A stretch of 9,211 nt of DNA from Deinococcus detaillensis (GCF_007280555.1 NZ_VKDB01000050.1:1-9211), one strand, 5' to 3'; shown: positions 1 to 7,823, counted from the stretch's first letter. The notes: generated by a model from the letters alone, not told the origin. Numbers and translations are program-made.

Positions 1-11
1 CGTCCTGGCAT
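1..11 (-). CDS. Start of a gene running off the left edge (partial)
   Basis: On the minus strand an ATG at 11-9 is preceded by AAGGAG with a 5-nt spacer (CATTC), a strong Shine-Dalgarno at good distance. Only the first codons (Met-Pro-Gly) lie in the window, so the product cannot be named. The gene points the same way as the globin and regulator genes. The hairpin at 182-211 separates it from the globin, so it probably has its own promoter somewhere in 12-181. I see no other convincing gene in that stretch. Confidence 0.5.
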
Positions 12-181
12 GAATGCTCCTTCGCGCTGTGATCAGCCTAACGGCTGGTCGGGGCGAAGTGGCTTGGCCGTTGGTCCTCTCTAGGGGGTTCATTCCAGGT
101 GGTGGAGCTGTTCTTCGTAGGTGACCGGATGAACGTCTTGATTGGCGGAAATTAATCGCGCCTCCGTTCGGACAACGCAAA

Positions 182-211
182 AGCGGCACACCTGCAATTG
201 GGTGTGCCGCT
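182..211 (-). terminator. Rho-independent terminator after the globin gene
   Basis: The two arms AGCGGCACACC (182-192) and GGTGTGCCGCT (201-211) are a perfect 11-bp inverted repeat with an 8-nt loop. Read on the minus strand the stem ends in CTTTTGC, a short U-run, and it begins 19 bp after the globin stop codon (230-232). The plus-strand side has only CTTCCTT, so termination is expected mainly for the minus-strand globin transcript, with possible weak bidirectional action. Confidence 0.8.
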
Positions 212-229
212 CTTCCTTGCTGCTCGAAC

Positions 230-679
230 TCAGATGAGCGAGCTGTGGGCCGGGCGTGCTTCAGCGAGAGTCACACGGCGGGCGGCCTGCTGCATCGTGT
301 CGGCCACCACCAGGTAGACCGCTTCCCATGCTAGCCGCACCTGCGCCGTGAACGCCTCGCCCAGCCCCTGTTCCAGCGTCCACAGCAGCGCCTCCCCCAC
401 CGTCGCGTAGTGTGCTTCGGTCACCCCGTACCCTGCGTGGCGCTCACCGAGGCGTTGCAGGGCGGGCACCACCACTTCGGGCTTGTTGAGGTTGGCCACC
501 GCGACGCCCAGCATCATGATCAGCTTGTGGCCCTGCTCGCTCATGTTGCCCCGGAACAGCGGCTTGAGGCTGGGATCAAGCTCGAACAGGCGGGCATAAA
601 ACAGATCGCTGGCGATTTCGGCGATCGGCTGCACCTGCGTGAAGGAGTGCTGCACCAGCTGAACCTGATGGGCGTTCAT
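230..679 (-). CDS. Single-domain bacterial globin (haemoglobin-like)
   Basis: Predicted haem-binding cytoplasmic protein of 149 aa, the normal length for a single-domain globin of the flavohaemoglobin/Vitreoscilla-haemoglobin type; no reductase domain follows. Visible landmarks: B-helix FYARLFELDP with Tyr28 at the B10 position, Phe42 (PLF) at CD1, Gln49 at the likely E7 position, and the proximal histidine His81 in LGERHAGYGV. C-terminal G and H helices follow (residues about 87-133). Family knowledge suggests binding of O2, NO or another diatomic ligand, for oxygen supply, sensing or NO detoxification; the exact ligand role is inference. I chose the ATG at 679 because globin homology starts there. 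A longer reading from GTG at 796 adds 39 non-globin residues that merely shadow the small ORF at 676-816. The start overlaps the stop of that ORF as ATGA, and no good Shine-Dalgarno precedes the globin ATG, so translation is probably coupled. A terminator follows at 182-211. Confidence 0.88.
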   Translation of the reverse strand: MNAHQVQLVQHSFTQVQPIAEIASDLFYARLFELDPSLKPLFRGNMSEQGHKLIMMLGVAVANLNKPEVVVPALQRLGERHAGYGVTEAHYATVGEALLWTLEQGLGEAFTAQVRLAWEAVYLVVADTMQQAARRVTLAEARPAHSSLI

Positions 680-816
680 GGCCGCACTCTGCCACTGGCT
701 TCCCGGTTGAAGATGAAGCGGCTGATCTGGAAAGTGACCGTGAACGGCTGGCCCGAGAGCTGTCCTGCTTTGATGAGAACTGGCTTGAGCATCCACTTGC
801 GAAGTTGTTGTGGCAT
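676..816 (-). CDS. Small 46-aa protein translationally coupled to the globin
   Basis: A short ORF with ATG at 816-814 and TGA at 678-676. Its TGA overlaps the globin ATG in the four bases ATGA (679-676), the classic layout for translational coupling. It carries the best ribosome site in this part of the window, GGAGGA with a 6-nt spacer, whereas the globin itself has none. The product begins MPQQLRKWMLKPVLIKAG and is basic, with no signal peptide and no clear membrane segment; residues 25-37 are rich in Phe/Ile/Thr and may form a beta hairpin. I recognise no family. It could be a real small protein working with the globin, or a leader ORF whose main job is to deliver ribosomes to the globin start. 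The second reading fits equally well without needing a functional peptide. Confidence 0.6.
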   Translation of the reverse strand: MPQQLRKWMLKPVLIKAGQLSGQPFTVTFQISRFIFNREASGRVRP

Positions 817-822
817 ATTGAT

Positions 823-828
823 TCCTCC
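823..828 (-). promoter_or_regulatory. Strong Shine-Dalgarno deciding the start of the 46-aa ORF
   Basis: On the minus strand GGAGGA lies 6 nt before the ATG at 816-814. It fixes the start of the small ORF and, through the ATGA overlap, probably serves the globin too. The 150-bp gap upstream, to the regulator stop at 967, shows no convincing terminator or promoter hexamers to me, so co-transcription with the regulator can be neither claimed nor excluded. Confidence 0.75.
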
Positions 829-966
829 GACGCTGACTCTAGGCAACAGGCCGTAACCGCTGCGTCACCGCACCGAGAGTGGAAGATTCAGACTTCTGAT
901 AGACCCCTAGACCAGGCTTGTATCAGAGGGAACCAACCAGCCAGAAGATCAGTTGTTCTAACCCTT

Positions 967-3900
967 CTAGAGTGGACTGCTGATTTTGCTATTCGGCTCA
1001 GTCGTGCTCAGCCGAACATATTTCTCAAGGAACCGCCGCCGCCATTCCGGATGCGCCTCAAGCGCCGATCCCAGGATCTTCATCTGGGCGTCTGCTTTGC
1101 GGCGTGCCTGAGCCGCCTCGCTGGATCGACCAAGTTCCTCGAAAGAGTGCCCGAGTATCACCCGCAACTCAAGACCTTCAAGAGCTGAGACATCGGTGGT
1201 TTCGAGCCAGACCTGCGCTTCCTGAACGGTTGCAGGCGTCAGCGTGCCGACCATTCGCAGGGCCTCCAGTCTCAAAGCCAATGACCGCGCGTGCAGATGG
1301 ATCACTCCGCCATGCTGCGCCGCCAGGTCCAGTGCAGGCTGCGTTTCTCCCAGGCGCAATTTTACGCTTGCCAGCGTCAACTCCAGATCACGCTGTTCAG
1401 TGAAGTACATTCGCTGCTTGAACGCCGTCGCCCGGTCGAGGTGGAGCAGGGCGTCCTGAAGATCACCGCGCTCCAGAGCGCACCGGGCCAGTCCAGTTTC
1501 GAGGACCGGAGCCTGCAAGCGCAGATGATCACCAGGAATACTGTTGAGGGCGCTTTGAAATCCCTGCGCGGCACCCTCAATGTCGCCGAGGGCCAGCCGT
1601 GTCAGCGCTTCATACCGCTGCGCGACCAGCACCATTTCTTTCGAGCCGTTACTTTCGGCGCTCGCTGCCGCCGCCGCCGCGACGGTCAGACTCACTCCAA
1701 GTGCACCAGCATGCTGGAGGGCACGCGAGCGGTAGATCTCCAGCCCTATGGCGCATCCCCGATTCTGAATGCCTGCATTGAGTTCGAGTGTCGCGCTGTA
1801 CAGTTTTAGGCAGCGCCGAAAGTGACCGCGCTGCGACTCCAGCCACATCATCGAATACACCGCGAAAAGTATCTGTTGGCGGTCTCCAACGGCTTCAGCG
1901 GTCTGAAGGGCTTGCTCGAAGGCGCTCTGCGCGTCGGTGTATTCTCCAAGCATGACGGCGACGCGTCCGATTCCGTTGAGGGCGCTGGATTCCCCGCCTC
2001 GGTTGCCTGCTCCACGGTGGCCTTCCAGACTGGCGACGTTGTGCGCCTGGGCCAGCACGAAATCCCCCCGAATCACGGCACAGACTCGCCTGCCGACATG
2101 GGCATCTGCTCTCAGCGCTGCGGGTACGGCGTCCCCGAGTGCAATAACCCGGTCATACCACTCCTCTGCCTGCCCGATCTCATCAAGGCGCAGCAAGGCT
2201 TCAGCGCCGCCGTACAGCACCTGTCCGAGCGTTTCCGGTTGCAAGGCAGGATCCCCGAGCAATCTTTTTGCGAGCTGGTCTGCTTCAGTGAAGTGATACA
2301 GGTCATTGAGCAGCGCCAGTTGCCTGAGCTTGACCTCAAGGGTCAGGGCCGGTTCGCTGAGTGACGTCGCCAGTGCGGTCAGGGTCTGGATGACCGCGCT
2401 GCGCCGCTCTGAGTCACCCAGCAGTCGGAACAGGAGTTCACGTTCCAGGTGAATGTGAAACGCGCTCAAATCGCTCACACCATCGGCCAAGGCCAGCTCA
2501 TAGTGGGCCAGGGCCTCACTGTGGGCGTAAACCCGTTCGGCGTCCTGCGCCGCCTTGATCCGCCACGCCGCCGCCTTGAGCGGTTGACCTGCTTCTTCGA
2601 GGTGCCGGGCGACGCGGCTGGCAGCGGCTCCGGTACTTTCCAGACGCTCGGCCAGCCGCCGGTGAATCAGGCGTCGGCGCTCCGGGCCAAGTTCCAGCAA
2701 GATGACCCGGCGCACCAGATCGTGCGAGAAGCCGTAGCTCTCGGCGCTCAGCCGCATGAGCAGCCCTCCTTCCAGCAAGCGCTCCAGCGTCTCGACCGCT
2801 TCCCATTCGGACAAAGAGAGTGCTGGAGCAAGGTCACTGAGTTCAAAGCCCCCGTCCGACAGACTGGCGGCTTCCAGCAAGCGGCGTGCTGCGGGGCCGT
2901 AGTGGCTGGCGCGCTGCACGATGGCGTCGCGGATACTGGTTGGCAGCGGCAGTTCGGCGTAATCGGTCGTGGACTCGTCAAACGGCGTGGCCCATTGACC
3001 GTTCAGACTCCGGGTGAGTACGCCCACCTCGAACAGGTGCCGCAAACTTTCGAGCAAGTACAGCGGATTGCCCGCTGTGGCTTCAAAGAGCCGCGCCGCA
3101 AAGTACTGGCCGGTTGCGCTGCCCGAGAGCGTCTGCACCAGGGTCAGGACGTCAGGTGAAGTCAGGCCGCTGAGTGCCACCCGTTGCAGCTTGCCTTCCC
3201 GTTCCAGCGCGGCCAGCGCGGCCAGCAGGGTGAGCTGCTCGCCCAGTTCCTGAGGGCGTGCCGTGGCGATCAAGCGTGGGCGCTGCTCTGGAGGTTGGCG
3301 CACCAGATGCAGCAGCAGTTCCAGGGTCATCGGGTCGGCCCAGTGCAGATCGTCAAAGATCAGCACGCCGTCCACACCGGCAGCGCAGGTCAGCGCCCGC
3401 GCCACCCCGCTGAGAAAGCGGGCGCGTCCATCAGCCTGGAGCGACTCCGGGTGCAAGAGAGAGAGGGCAAGCTCCGGAACCAGCCGGGCCGCCTCGGCTC
3501 GCCAGAGCGGATCGAGCGTCGAGAGACGCTCCACCATTCGCGGTGTATTCAGCGCCGTTTTCAGGGCCTCGGCGGCTGGATAGAGCGGCGTGGCCAGAGC
3601 GACTTCGTAAGCGCGCAGATGAAGCCGCGCTCCGAAGGTCAGGGCGAACGCTTCGGTGAGCCGGGTTTTGCCGATGCCCGGCTCACCCGTCACCAGGCTG
3701 AGCGCTGCGCCTGAGTGCTGGAGCGCGTTCCATTCGGCGCTGCGTCCGGTGAGTGGCAGGCTCAGCGCGTGTGGAACCTGGGACGCCTGAGGGGAGGGTT
3801 CTGGACTGAGCGCGGCGGTTTCCTGAAAGGTGCGGGCGAGCGCCTGCGTTTCCGGTAGGGGTTTGAGGCCCAGTTCGTCGTCCAACAGGCGGGCATAGCG

Positions 3901-4521
3901 TTCATACCGCCTGAGTCCTTCAAGATGCTCACCCAGCAGCAGATGCAGCCGCATGGCCTCACGCTGGTGGACCTCCTGGAATTCGTCCTCATGAAGCAAC
4001 TGGAGCTGAATGCCCAGTGCGCCCCGTGCGTCTCCCTGGCGCTCGAGCTGCACACCGTGACGGTGGAGGGCGTCCCTCCAGACGCTGCTGAGGTCTTCAC
4101 GGCGTTGTCCAAGCCAGTCTTCAAAACCGCTGGCTCCGCTCAGCTCAAACCGGGCCAGCAATGAGCCATGGTAGAGCTTGAGTGCCGCTGGAAGATCATC
4201 CGCAGCCAGGTGCCTGTGAAACTCGGCGACGTCAATCTGGAAGCTTGATGTCAGGGCAACGTTGCCAGATTCGACCTCAATCCAGGGGGCCAGAGAGGAG
4301 TGTTGCAAGCGCCATAGTTCCTGACGCAGGTTCCGCCTCGCGCCACTTTCATCGAGATCGCTCCACAGCAGATCAGCCAACTGATGCCGGTCGGTTGGAC
4401 CTTCCAGGGCCAGGTACGCCAGCAGTGCCGTGCCCTTGCGCACCGCAGGCGTGAGGTCTAGGCCCCCCAGCTTAATGCTAGGGACACCCAATAATCTGAT
4501 TTCGAGTTGCCCTACGTTCAT
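967..4521 (-). CDS. SARP/BTAD-type transcriptional regulator with AAA ATPase and TPR domains
   Basis: A 1184-aa protein with the layout of large signal-transduction ATPase regulators. Residues 1-100 form a winged-helix DNA-binding module (LEIRLLGVPSIKLGG, then a helix-turn-helix around residues 43-72 ending RRNLRQELWRL). Residues about 100-235 are a bacterial transcriptional activator domain (DEFQEVHQREAMRLHLLLGE, then YERYARLLDDELGLKPLPET). An AAA_16-type NTPase follows at about 255-500, with Walker A GEPGIGKT (279-286) and Walker B VLIFDD (386-391) then LHWAD. Residues about 640-1160 are a helical TPR-like array. Such proteins are thought to bind DNA through the N-terminus while the ATPase and TPR parts sense a ligand or partner; the inducer and targets are unknown here. 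The ATG at 4521 is preceded by TGAGGTGAGG with a short spacer, and the winged helix begins almost at once, which supports it. It lies 76 bp after the DUF2339 gene without an obvious terminator between, so one transcript is plausible. Residues 948-953 are a run of six alanines encoded by a GC-rich triplet repeat. Confidence 0.9.
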   Translation of the reverse strand: MNVGQLEIRLLGVPSIKLGGLDLTPAVRKGTALLAYLALEGPTDRHQLADLLWSDLDESGARRNLRQELWRLQHSSLAPWIEVESGNVALTSSFQIDVAEFHRHLAADDLPAALKLYHGSLLARFELSGASGFEDWLGQRREDLSSVWRDALHRHGVQLERQGDARGALGIQLQLLHEDEFQEVHQREAMRLHLLLGEHLEGLRRYERYARLLDDELGLKPLPETQALARTFQETAALSPEPSPQASQVPHALSLPLTGRSAEWNALQHSGAALSLVTGEPGIGKTRLTEAFALTFGARLHLRAYEVALATPLYPAAEALKTALNTPRMVERLSTLDPLWRAEAARLVPELALSLLHPESLQADGRARFLSGVARALTCAAGVDGVLIFDDLHWADPMTLELLLHLVRQPPEQRPRLIATARPQELGEQLTLLAALAALEREGKLQRVALSGLTSPDVLTLVQTLSGSATGQYFAARLFEATAGNPLYLLESLRHLFEVGVLTRSLNGQWATPFDESTTDYAELPLPTSIRDAIVQRASHYGPAARRLLEAASLSDGGFELSDLAPALSLSEWEAVETLERLLEGGLLMRLSAESYGFSHDLVRRVILLELGPERRRLIHRRLAERLESTGAAASRVARHLEEAGQPLKAAAWRIKAAQDAERVYAHSEALAHYELALADGVSDLSAFHIHLERELLFRLLGDSERRSAVIQTLTALATSLSEPALTLEVKLRQLALLNDLYHFTEADQLAKRLLGDPALQPETLGQVLYGGAEALLRLDEIGQAEEWYDRVIALGDAVPAALRADAHVGRRVCAVIRGDFVLAQAHNVASLEGHRGAGNRGGESSALNGIGRVAVMLGEYTDAQSAFEQALQTAEAVGDRQQILFAVYSMMWLESQRGHFRRCLKLYSATLELNAGIQNRGCAIGLEIYRSRALQHAGALGVSLTVAAAAAASAESNGSKEMVLVAQRYEALTRLALGDIEGAAQGFQSALNSIPGDHLRLQAPVLETGLARCALERGDLQDALLHLDRATAFKQRMYFTEQRDLELTLASVKLRLGETQPALDLAAQHGGVIHLHARSLALRLEALRMVGTLTPATVQEAQVWLETTDVSALEGLELRVILGHSFEELGRSSEAAQARRKADAQMKILGSALEAHPEWRRRFLEKYVRLSTTEPNSKISSPL

Positions 4522-4597
4522 CTGAACCTCACCTCAGTATGACGCAGAGAAGTGAACTGCGGCGGCTCCGTCTGTCTGCCGTGTTCTCTTGTGGCGT

Positions 4598-7327
4598 TCA
4601 CCTGGAGCCGTTCTGATTGCTCTTCTCCTCTTCTGGTCTTCCATCGGGACGTGCCTGCGGAGCCAACTGGGCGATGCCCAGCAGCAGCAGTCCAACCACC
4701 GTCAGGGCTGCGCCGCGTGCACCGGTCCCCAGCGTATCGAGGTCTTGCAGCACCAGCTTGCCTGCGGCCAAAGCGAACATGGCCAGACCCGTCCACCACA
4801 CGGGCGCAGAGAGGCGGGCGCGGCCCTGCGCCAGCATGACCAAGCCGCCTGCAAACAGCACCAACGTGACTGGCAGCACGTCTGCGCTCAGGAGGCCCGT
4901 GCTGCCCAGCCAGTGGGCCAAACGGGTGACCACCAGCGCCGAGAGGGCAGCGATGGCCGCGCCCCAGATGGCTGCCCCTTTCTCTCCGACTGATTTGGCG
5001 CGGGTATTCAGTCGGGCTGCTAGAACCGCCGCTACCGGAGACCAGGGCAGCAATTCCCTTCCGCGCACCGAGCCAAGCAGGAACAAGGTCGCGTAGGACA
5101 GCAGTATGGGGCCGAGAGATGACGCGGCCTGTAGGGAAGAGGCGTCAGGCAAATTCAGCGCAGTGGCAAGTGCTACGGCCAGCAGCGGCAAAGAGAGAGC
5201 GGGCCAAGGCAGGGCCGTTCTGATCCAAGGCAGCCCCAGCGCTGCGCCCAGCAAGATCAGTACCAATAAGGCGGTGCCAGGAAAGAAATTAGCCAGGGCG
5301 CTTAAGGCCAAGCCGGTGCCCAGCCCCTCGGTAAGTTGTTGCAGGGTCAAGACGCGCAGTTGTGCTGGAACAGCGGCCCGCACCAACAACGGGGCAGTGC
5401 CGGGAAGACGCAGGCTGAGCGCCAGCACCAGACTGGCCAACAGCGTCGCCGCCAACATAGGAAGGGTGTATAAAGAAGCGGCCCCAGTCTCATCCAGCTG
5501 CAATACCGGAAAGCCTGCCAGCAAGGTTGCCAGCGCCACCAAAGAGGCGATCAAGAGTGGCAAAGCCCGGCGCTCCGGCAAGCGGGAGGTGGCGGCCAGG
5601 CCCACGAGAACGCCCGCCAGTACAGGTAGCGTGACGGCCCAGCTGTCTGGCCCCGGCAGCCAGTCCGGCAGCTGACGACTGGCCCATATGGTGAGTACCA
5701 CTGCTGCAACAGCGGCCACCACGCTGCCGCTTCTGCCACCGATCACCAGCGCCGATCCCAGGGCGGCGGCCGTGAGCAGGGCATCTGCGGAGACTACACC
5801 GGGCAGTTGAGAGGCCAGGAGACCCGACGCGGCGGCCACACTGCCCCACCGCCAGGGGGCCGACCCAGACCAACGGCCGTACAGCGCCAGCGCCAGTGCG
5901 AGGGGCAGCAACCGCTGAGCGCCGTTACCGATGTTCAGCACAGCTGCGAGCCACGCCCCGGCCACTGCCGTTGCAGACGCGACCACGGCTTCGCGTAGCA
6001 CATCTGGCGCGGCGTGGCCCACCTGCCGCACGCGCAGGGCGAACACCACGATTAAGCCGCCCAACAGCACCAGCAATGATAGGGAAGCGGCTCTAGAGCC
6101 TTCTAGCGCCAACGACGTGACTGGACTCGCCGTCAGCAGGGTGGTCAGGAGTAAGGCCAGGGCTAATCCCGGCAAGCTCTTGTCGGGTGCTGCAACACGT
6201 CCGGTCAGGACGCTGACGGCCCCGGCCATCAACAGGCCTAAGGCGACCCATCCCGCAGGCGCTCCTGTTTGGGCGTGTGCTTGGGTCACCACCAGCAGTC
6301 CAGCGACGCCGATGGGAATCACCAGCAGCAAAAACCGTGCCGCTGGATGACGTACCCCCTGACGCCGCAGACTCAGCGCCGCACCCAGTGCGCCTGCTCC
6401 CACGCACAGCAGCGCCACCTGCGCCCAGCCCAGGACGCCCGAACCATCGCCAGCAGAGGAAGGCGGCGCGGCCAAATTGTCGGCCAGCAACCATGTCGAT
6501 ACCGTCGCGCCCGTGAGGGCCACTACGATACCCAGCAGTTCTCCCTGACGCCGGGCGTGCAGGCCCACCAAGAGGCTCAGGACCAACACCATACCCAGCA
6601 CTGCGCCCGCTGGCAACACGCCGACCTGACTCAGCGCCCCCATGCACAGCGCCAAGATGCCGTAACCAAGTCCCTGCAAGGCAGTTTTTACGGCCCCAGT
6701 GGTTCGTGGAGAAAGGCCGTATAAGGTCAGGCCCAACAGGGCAGCCAGCAGCAGTTGCAATTCGGGAGTGAACACGCCCATTCGCGCCAGTTGCGCCAGC
6801 ACCGCTGTCAGTCCCCCTAGGGTCAGCAGCGCCCCGACGACGGCAAAGAGAAACCGTGGTGTTGGCGACCAGCTCGGTGGAGCAAGGGGAGGAATCGGCC
6901 CGCTTTCCACAGCTGGATGAGCACCGCTGGGAAAGGGTTCAGGCAGAGACACATCAAGGGGGGACGCGTTGCCAACAGGTCTTTCTTCGGTGGGAACTCC
7001 CGTTGGAGAGAAATTGGCGGCTGACGTTTCTTCTCTTGCCTGTATCAACGGCTCCAGTGCCGGGCCGCTGGGTACAGGCGCAACAGGCAGCGAGAGCGGG
7101 TGATCGCCAGGAAGGTAAACCGGGAACGGCGATGAAGCAGCGTCTCCCTGACTTGGATGGTAGCCCAAACGACTTACCTCTGCTTGCAACTTGGCCAGCT
7201 CACTGCCCTGAGCCGCAATCTTGCGTTCTAGATCAGCTATTTGCCGCCGAATTCCACTTCTGATGATCAAGGCGGGTAGGCAAAGAATCAGTAGCAACAG
7301 CGAAATGATGACGGTGATGAATTCCAT
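4598..7327 (-). CDS. DUF2339-family multi-pass membrane protein
   Basis: A 909-aa predicted inner-membrane protein. Order of parts: an N-terminal membrane helix (residues about 3-23, ITVIISLLLLILCLPALII); a short coiled coil (about 25-55, RRQIADLERKIAAQGSELAK); a Pro/Ser-rich cytoplasmic linker (about 57-155); then a very long series of hydrophobic Leu/Ala/Gly helices from about 158 to 885; and a charged tail (RPDGRPEEEKSNQNGSR). This layout, and the Gly-rich block around residues 160-230 (VVGALLTLGGLTAVLAQLAR and later GLGYGILAL), match the DUF2339 family of uncharacterised membrane proteins; I infer membership by pattern. The biochemical function is unknown. No catalytic motif is evident. 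The start at 7327 is favoured because the N-terminal helix and coiled coil are typical; only a weak GGAA stands in front of it, and a -10-like GATACT sits 7 nt upstream, suggesting a leaderless message. The gene is followed after 76 bp by the regulator. Confidence 0.75.
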   Translation of the reverse strand: MEFITVIISLLLLILCLPALIIRSGIRRQIADLERKIAAQGSELAKLQAEVSRLGYHPSQGDAASSPFPVYLPGDHPLSLPVAPVPSGPALEPLIQAREETSAANFSPTGVPTEERPVGNASPLDVSLPEPFPSGAHPAVESGPIPPLAPPSWSPTPRFLFAVVGALLTLGGLTAVLAQLARMGVFTPELQLLLAALLGLTLYGLSPRTTGAVKTALQGLGYGILALCMGALSQVGVLPAGAVLGMVLVLSLLVGLHARRQGELLGIVVALTGATVSTWLLADNLAAPPSSAGDGSGVLGWAQVALLCVGAGALGAALSLRRQGVRHPAARFLLLVIPIGVAGLLVVTQAHAQTGAPAGWVALGLLMAGAVSVLTGRVAAPDKSLPGLALALLLTTLLTASPVTSLALEGSRAASLSLLVLLGGLIVVFALRVRQVGHAAPDVLREAVVASATAVAGAWLAAVLNIGNGAQRLLPLALALALYGRWSGSAPWRWGSVAAASGLLASQLPGVVSADALLTAAALGSALVIGGRSGSVVAAVAAVVLTIWASRQLPDWLPGPDSWAVTLPVLAGVLVGLAATSRLPERRALPLLIASLVALATLLAGFPVLQLDETGAASLYTLPMLAATLLASLVLALSLRLPGTAPLLVRAAVPAQLRVLTLQQLTEGLGTGLALSALANFFPGTALLVLILLGAALGLPWIRTALPWPALSLPLLAVALATALNLPDASSLQAASSLGPILLSYATLFLLGSVRGRELLPWSPVAAVLAARLNTRAKSVGEKGAAIWGAAIAALSALVVTRLAHWLGSTGLLSADVLPVTLVLFAGGLVMLAQGRARLSAPVWWTGLAMFALAAGKLVLQDLDTLGTGARGAALTVVGLLLLGIAQLAPQARPDGRPEEEKSNQNGSR

Positions 7328-7334
7328 TGGTTCC

Positions 7335-7366
7335 AGTATCTAGTATCTCTTTGCATCAGCCCTCAA
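7335..7366 (-). promoter_or_regulatory. Candidate leaderless-type promoter of the DUF2339 gene
   Basis: On the minus strand GATACT (7340-7335; 4 of 6 matches to TATAAT) ends 7 nt before the ATG at 7327, which would put the transcription start at or next to the start codon. A possible -35, TTGAGG (7366-7361), lies 20 bp upstream of it, longer than ideal. The -10 area holds an iterated GATACTAGATACT, so a second overlapping -10 register with different spacing is possible. Leaderless messages with a -10 just before the start codon are common in Deinococcus; assignment here is inference. Confidence 0.35.
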
Positions 7367-7421
7367 GACGTGTTACGGGCAGACTGAGCAGACGTGAGTG
7401 GGGTTGTGGCGGGGACGCTCA

Positions 7422-7436
7422 GCCTAGGCCTTAGGC
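7422..7436. promoter_or_regulatory. Near-perfect 15-bp palindrome in the divergent intergenic region
   Basis: GCCTAGGCCTTAGGC pairs at 6 of 7 symmetric positions around a central base. It lies between the divergent DUF2339 gene (start 7327) and the 76-aa gene (start 7575), where a shared operator would be expected. No regulator can be assigned from sequence alone, and it could be chance in GC-rich DNA. Confidence 0.25.
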
Positions 7437-7469
7437 ACATTCTGGCTACTGTCACATGATTTTAGGTAT

Positions 7470-7480
7470 CTGAAGTTCAG
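7470..7480. promoter_or_regulatory. Perfect 11-bp palindrome upstream of the 76-aa gene
   Basis: CTGAAGTTCAG is a perfect 5-1-5 inverted repeat about 95 bp before the ATG at 7575. It directly follows an AT-richer stretch (7457-7469) that is the likeliest promoter zone for the plus-strand gene, although I cannot define good -35/-10 hexamers. It could be an operator; it is short enough to be chance. Confidence 0.25.
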
Positions 7481-7574
7481 TCCCTGCCCCTTGCGGTTAC
7501 GCAGCGGTGACGGTCTGGTTTCTAAGCTCTGTTCAGCTTCGGGGCCGAGCTTGAAGATTGATAAGGAGAACACC

Positions 7575-7805
7575 ATGAACCGTCCCCTGATAAGTACCGT
7601 CCTGATCCTAAGTCTCAGCTTCGCCGCTGGCAGCCCGTCCCTCGCAAGCCCTGTGCTTGATTCCGCACCTCAAGCCGGTTTCGGCTTCACGGCTCTGTCG
7701 GTCAATCTTCAGCCCACCACAGCAGATATGGGCGCTCCTTCTCAACTCAATCGCGGCTTGGCGGGCGCAGTCAAGCGTATTCCCCACAACCCGCCAACCT
7801 GTTAA
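7575..7805 (+). CDS. Small exported protein of 76 aa, no recognised family
   Basis: The ATG at 7575 follows AAGGAG with an 8-nt spacer, so I prefer it to the in-frame upstream extension to 7491. The first 24 residues are a clear signal peptide: MNRP, a hydrophobic core LISTVLILSLSFAAG, then a small-residue cleavage region around PSLASPVLDSA. The mature part would be only about 50 residues, rich in Gly, Ala, Pro and Thr, with a single Cys at the very C-terminus. I recognise no domain. It may be a complete small secreted protein, or the 5' remainder of a longer gene cut by the repeat arm that begins 18 bp after its stop (7824). No plus-strand terminator lies between its stop and that repeat; the nearest strong simple one for plus-strand transcripts beyond the cassette is at 9125-9160. 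Confidence 0.65.
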   Translation: MNRPLISTVLILSLSFAAGSPSLASPVLDSAPQAGFGFTALSVNLQPTTADMGAPSQLNRGLAGAVKRIPHNPPTC

Positions 7806-7823
7806 GTCTCTCAGGACAACAAT

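Noticed and set aside
41..153. Open plus-strand stretch ending at TAA (151-153) left of the globin terminator
   Set aside because: About 37 codons, with no ribosome site and no recognisable protein; it sits in the upstream region of the minus-strand gene beginning at 11.
680..796. Upstream extension of the globin to a GTG at 796 (39 extra residues)
   Set aside because: The extra residues have no globin character and overlap, in another frame, the 46-aa ORF with its strong ribosome site. The ATG at 679 matches the family N-terminus and the ATGA junction.
2449..3159. Long plus-strand ORF (236 codons) opposite the regulator gene
   Set aside because: It is antisense to the AAA/TPR region of a clearly coding minus-strand gene, low-complexity, without a domain or ribosome site; a typical high-GC shadow ORF.
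7491..7574. Upstream extension of the 76-aa protein to 7491
   Set aside because: It would put 28 polar residues before a clear signal peptide. AAGGAG sits right before the ATG at 7575.
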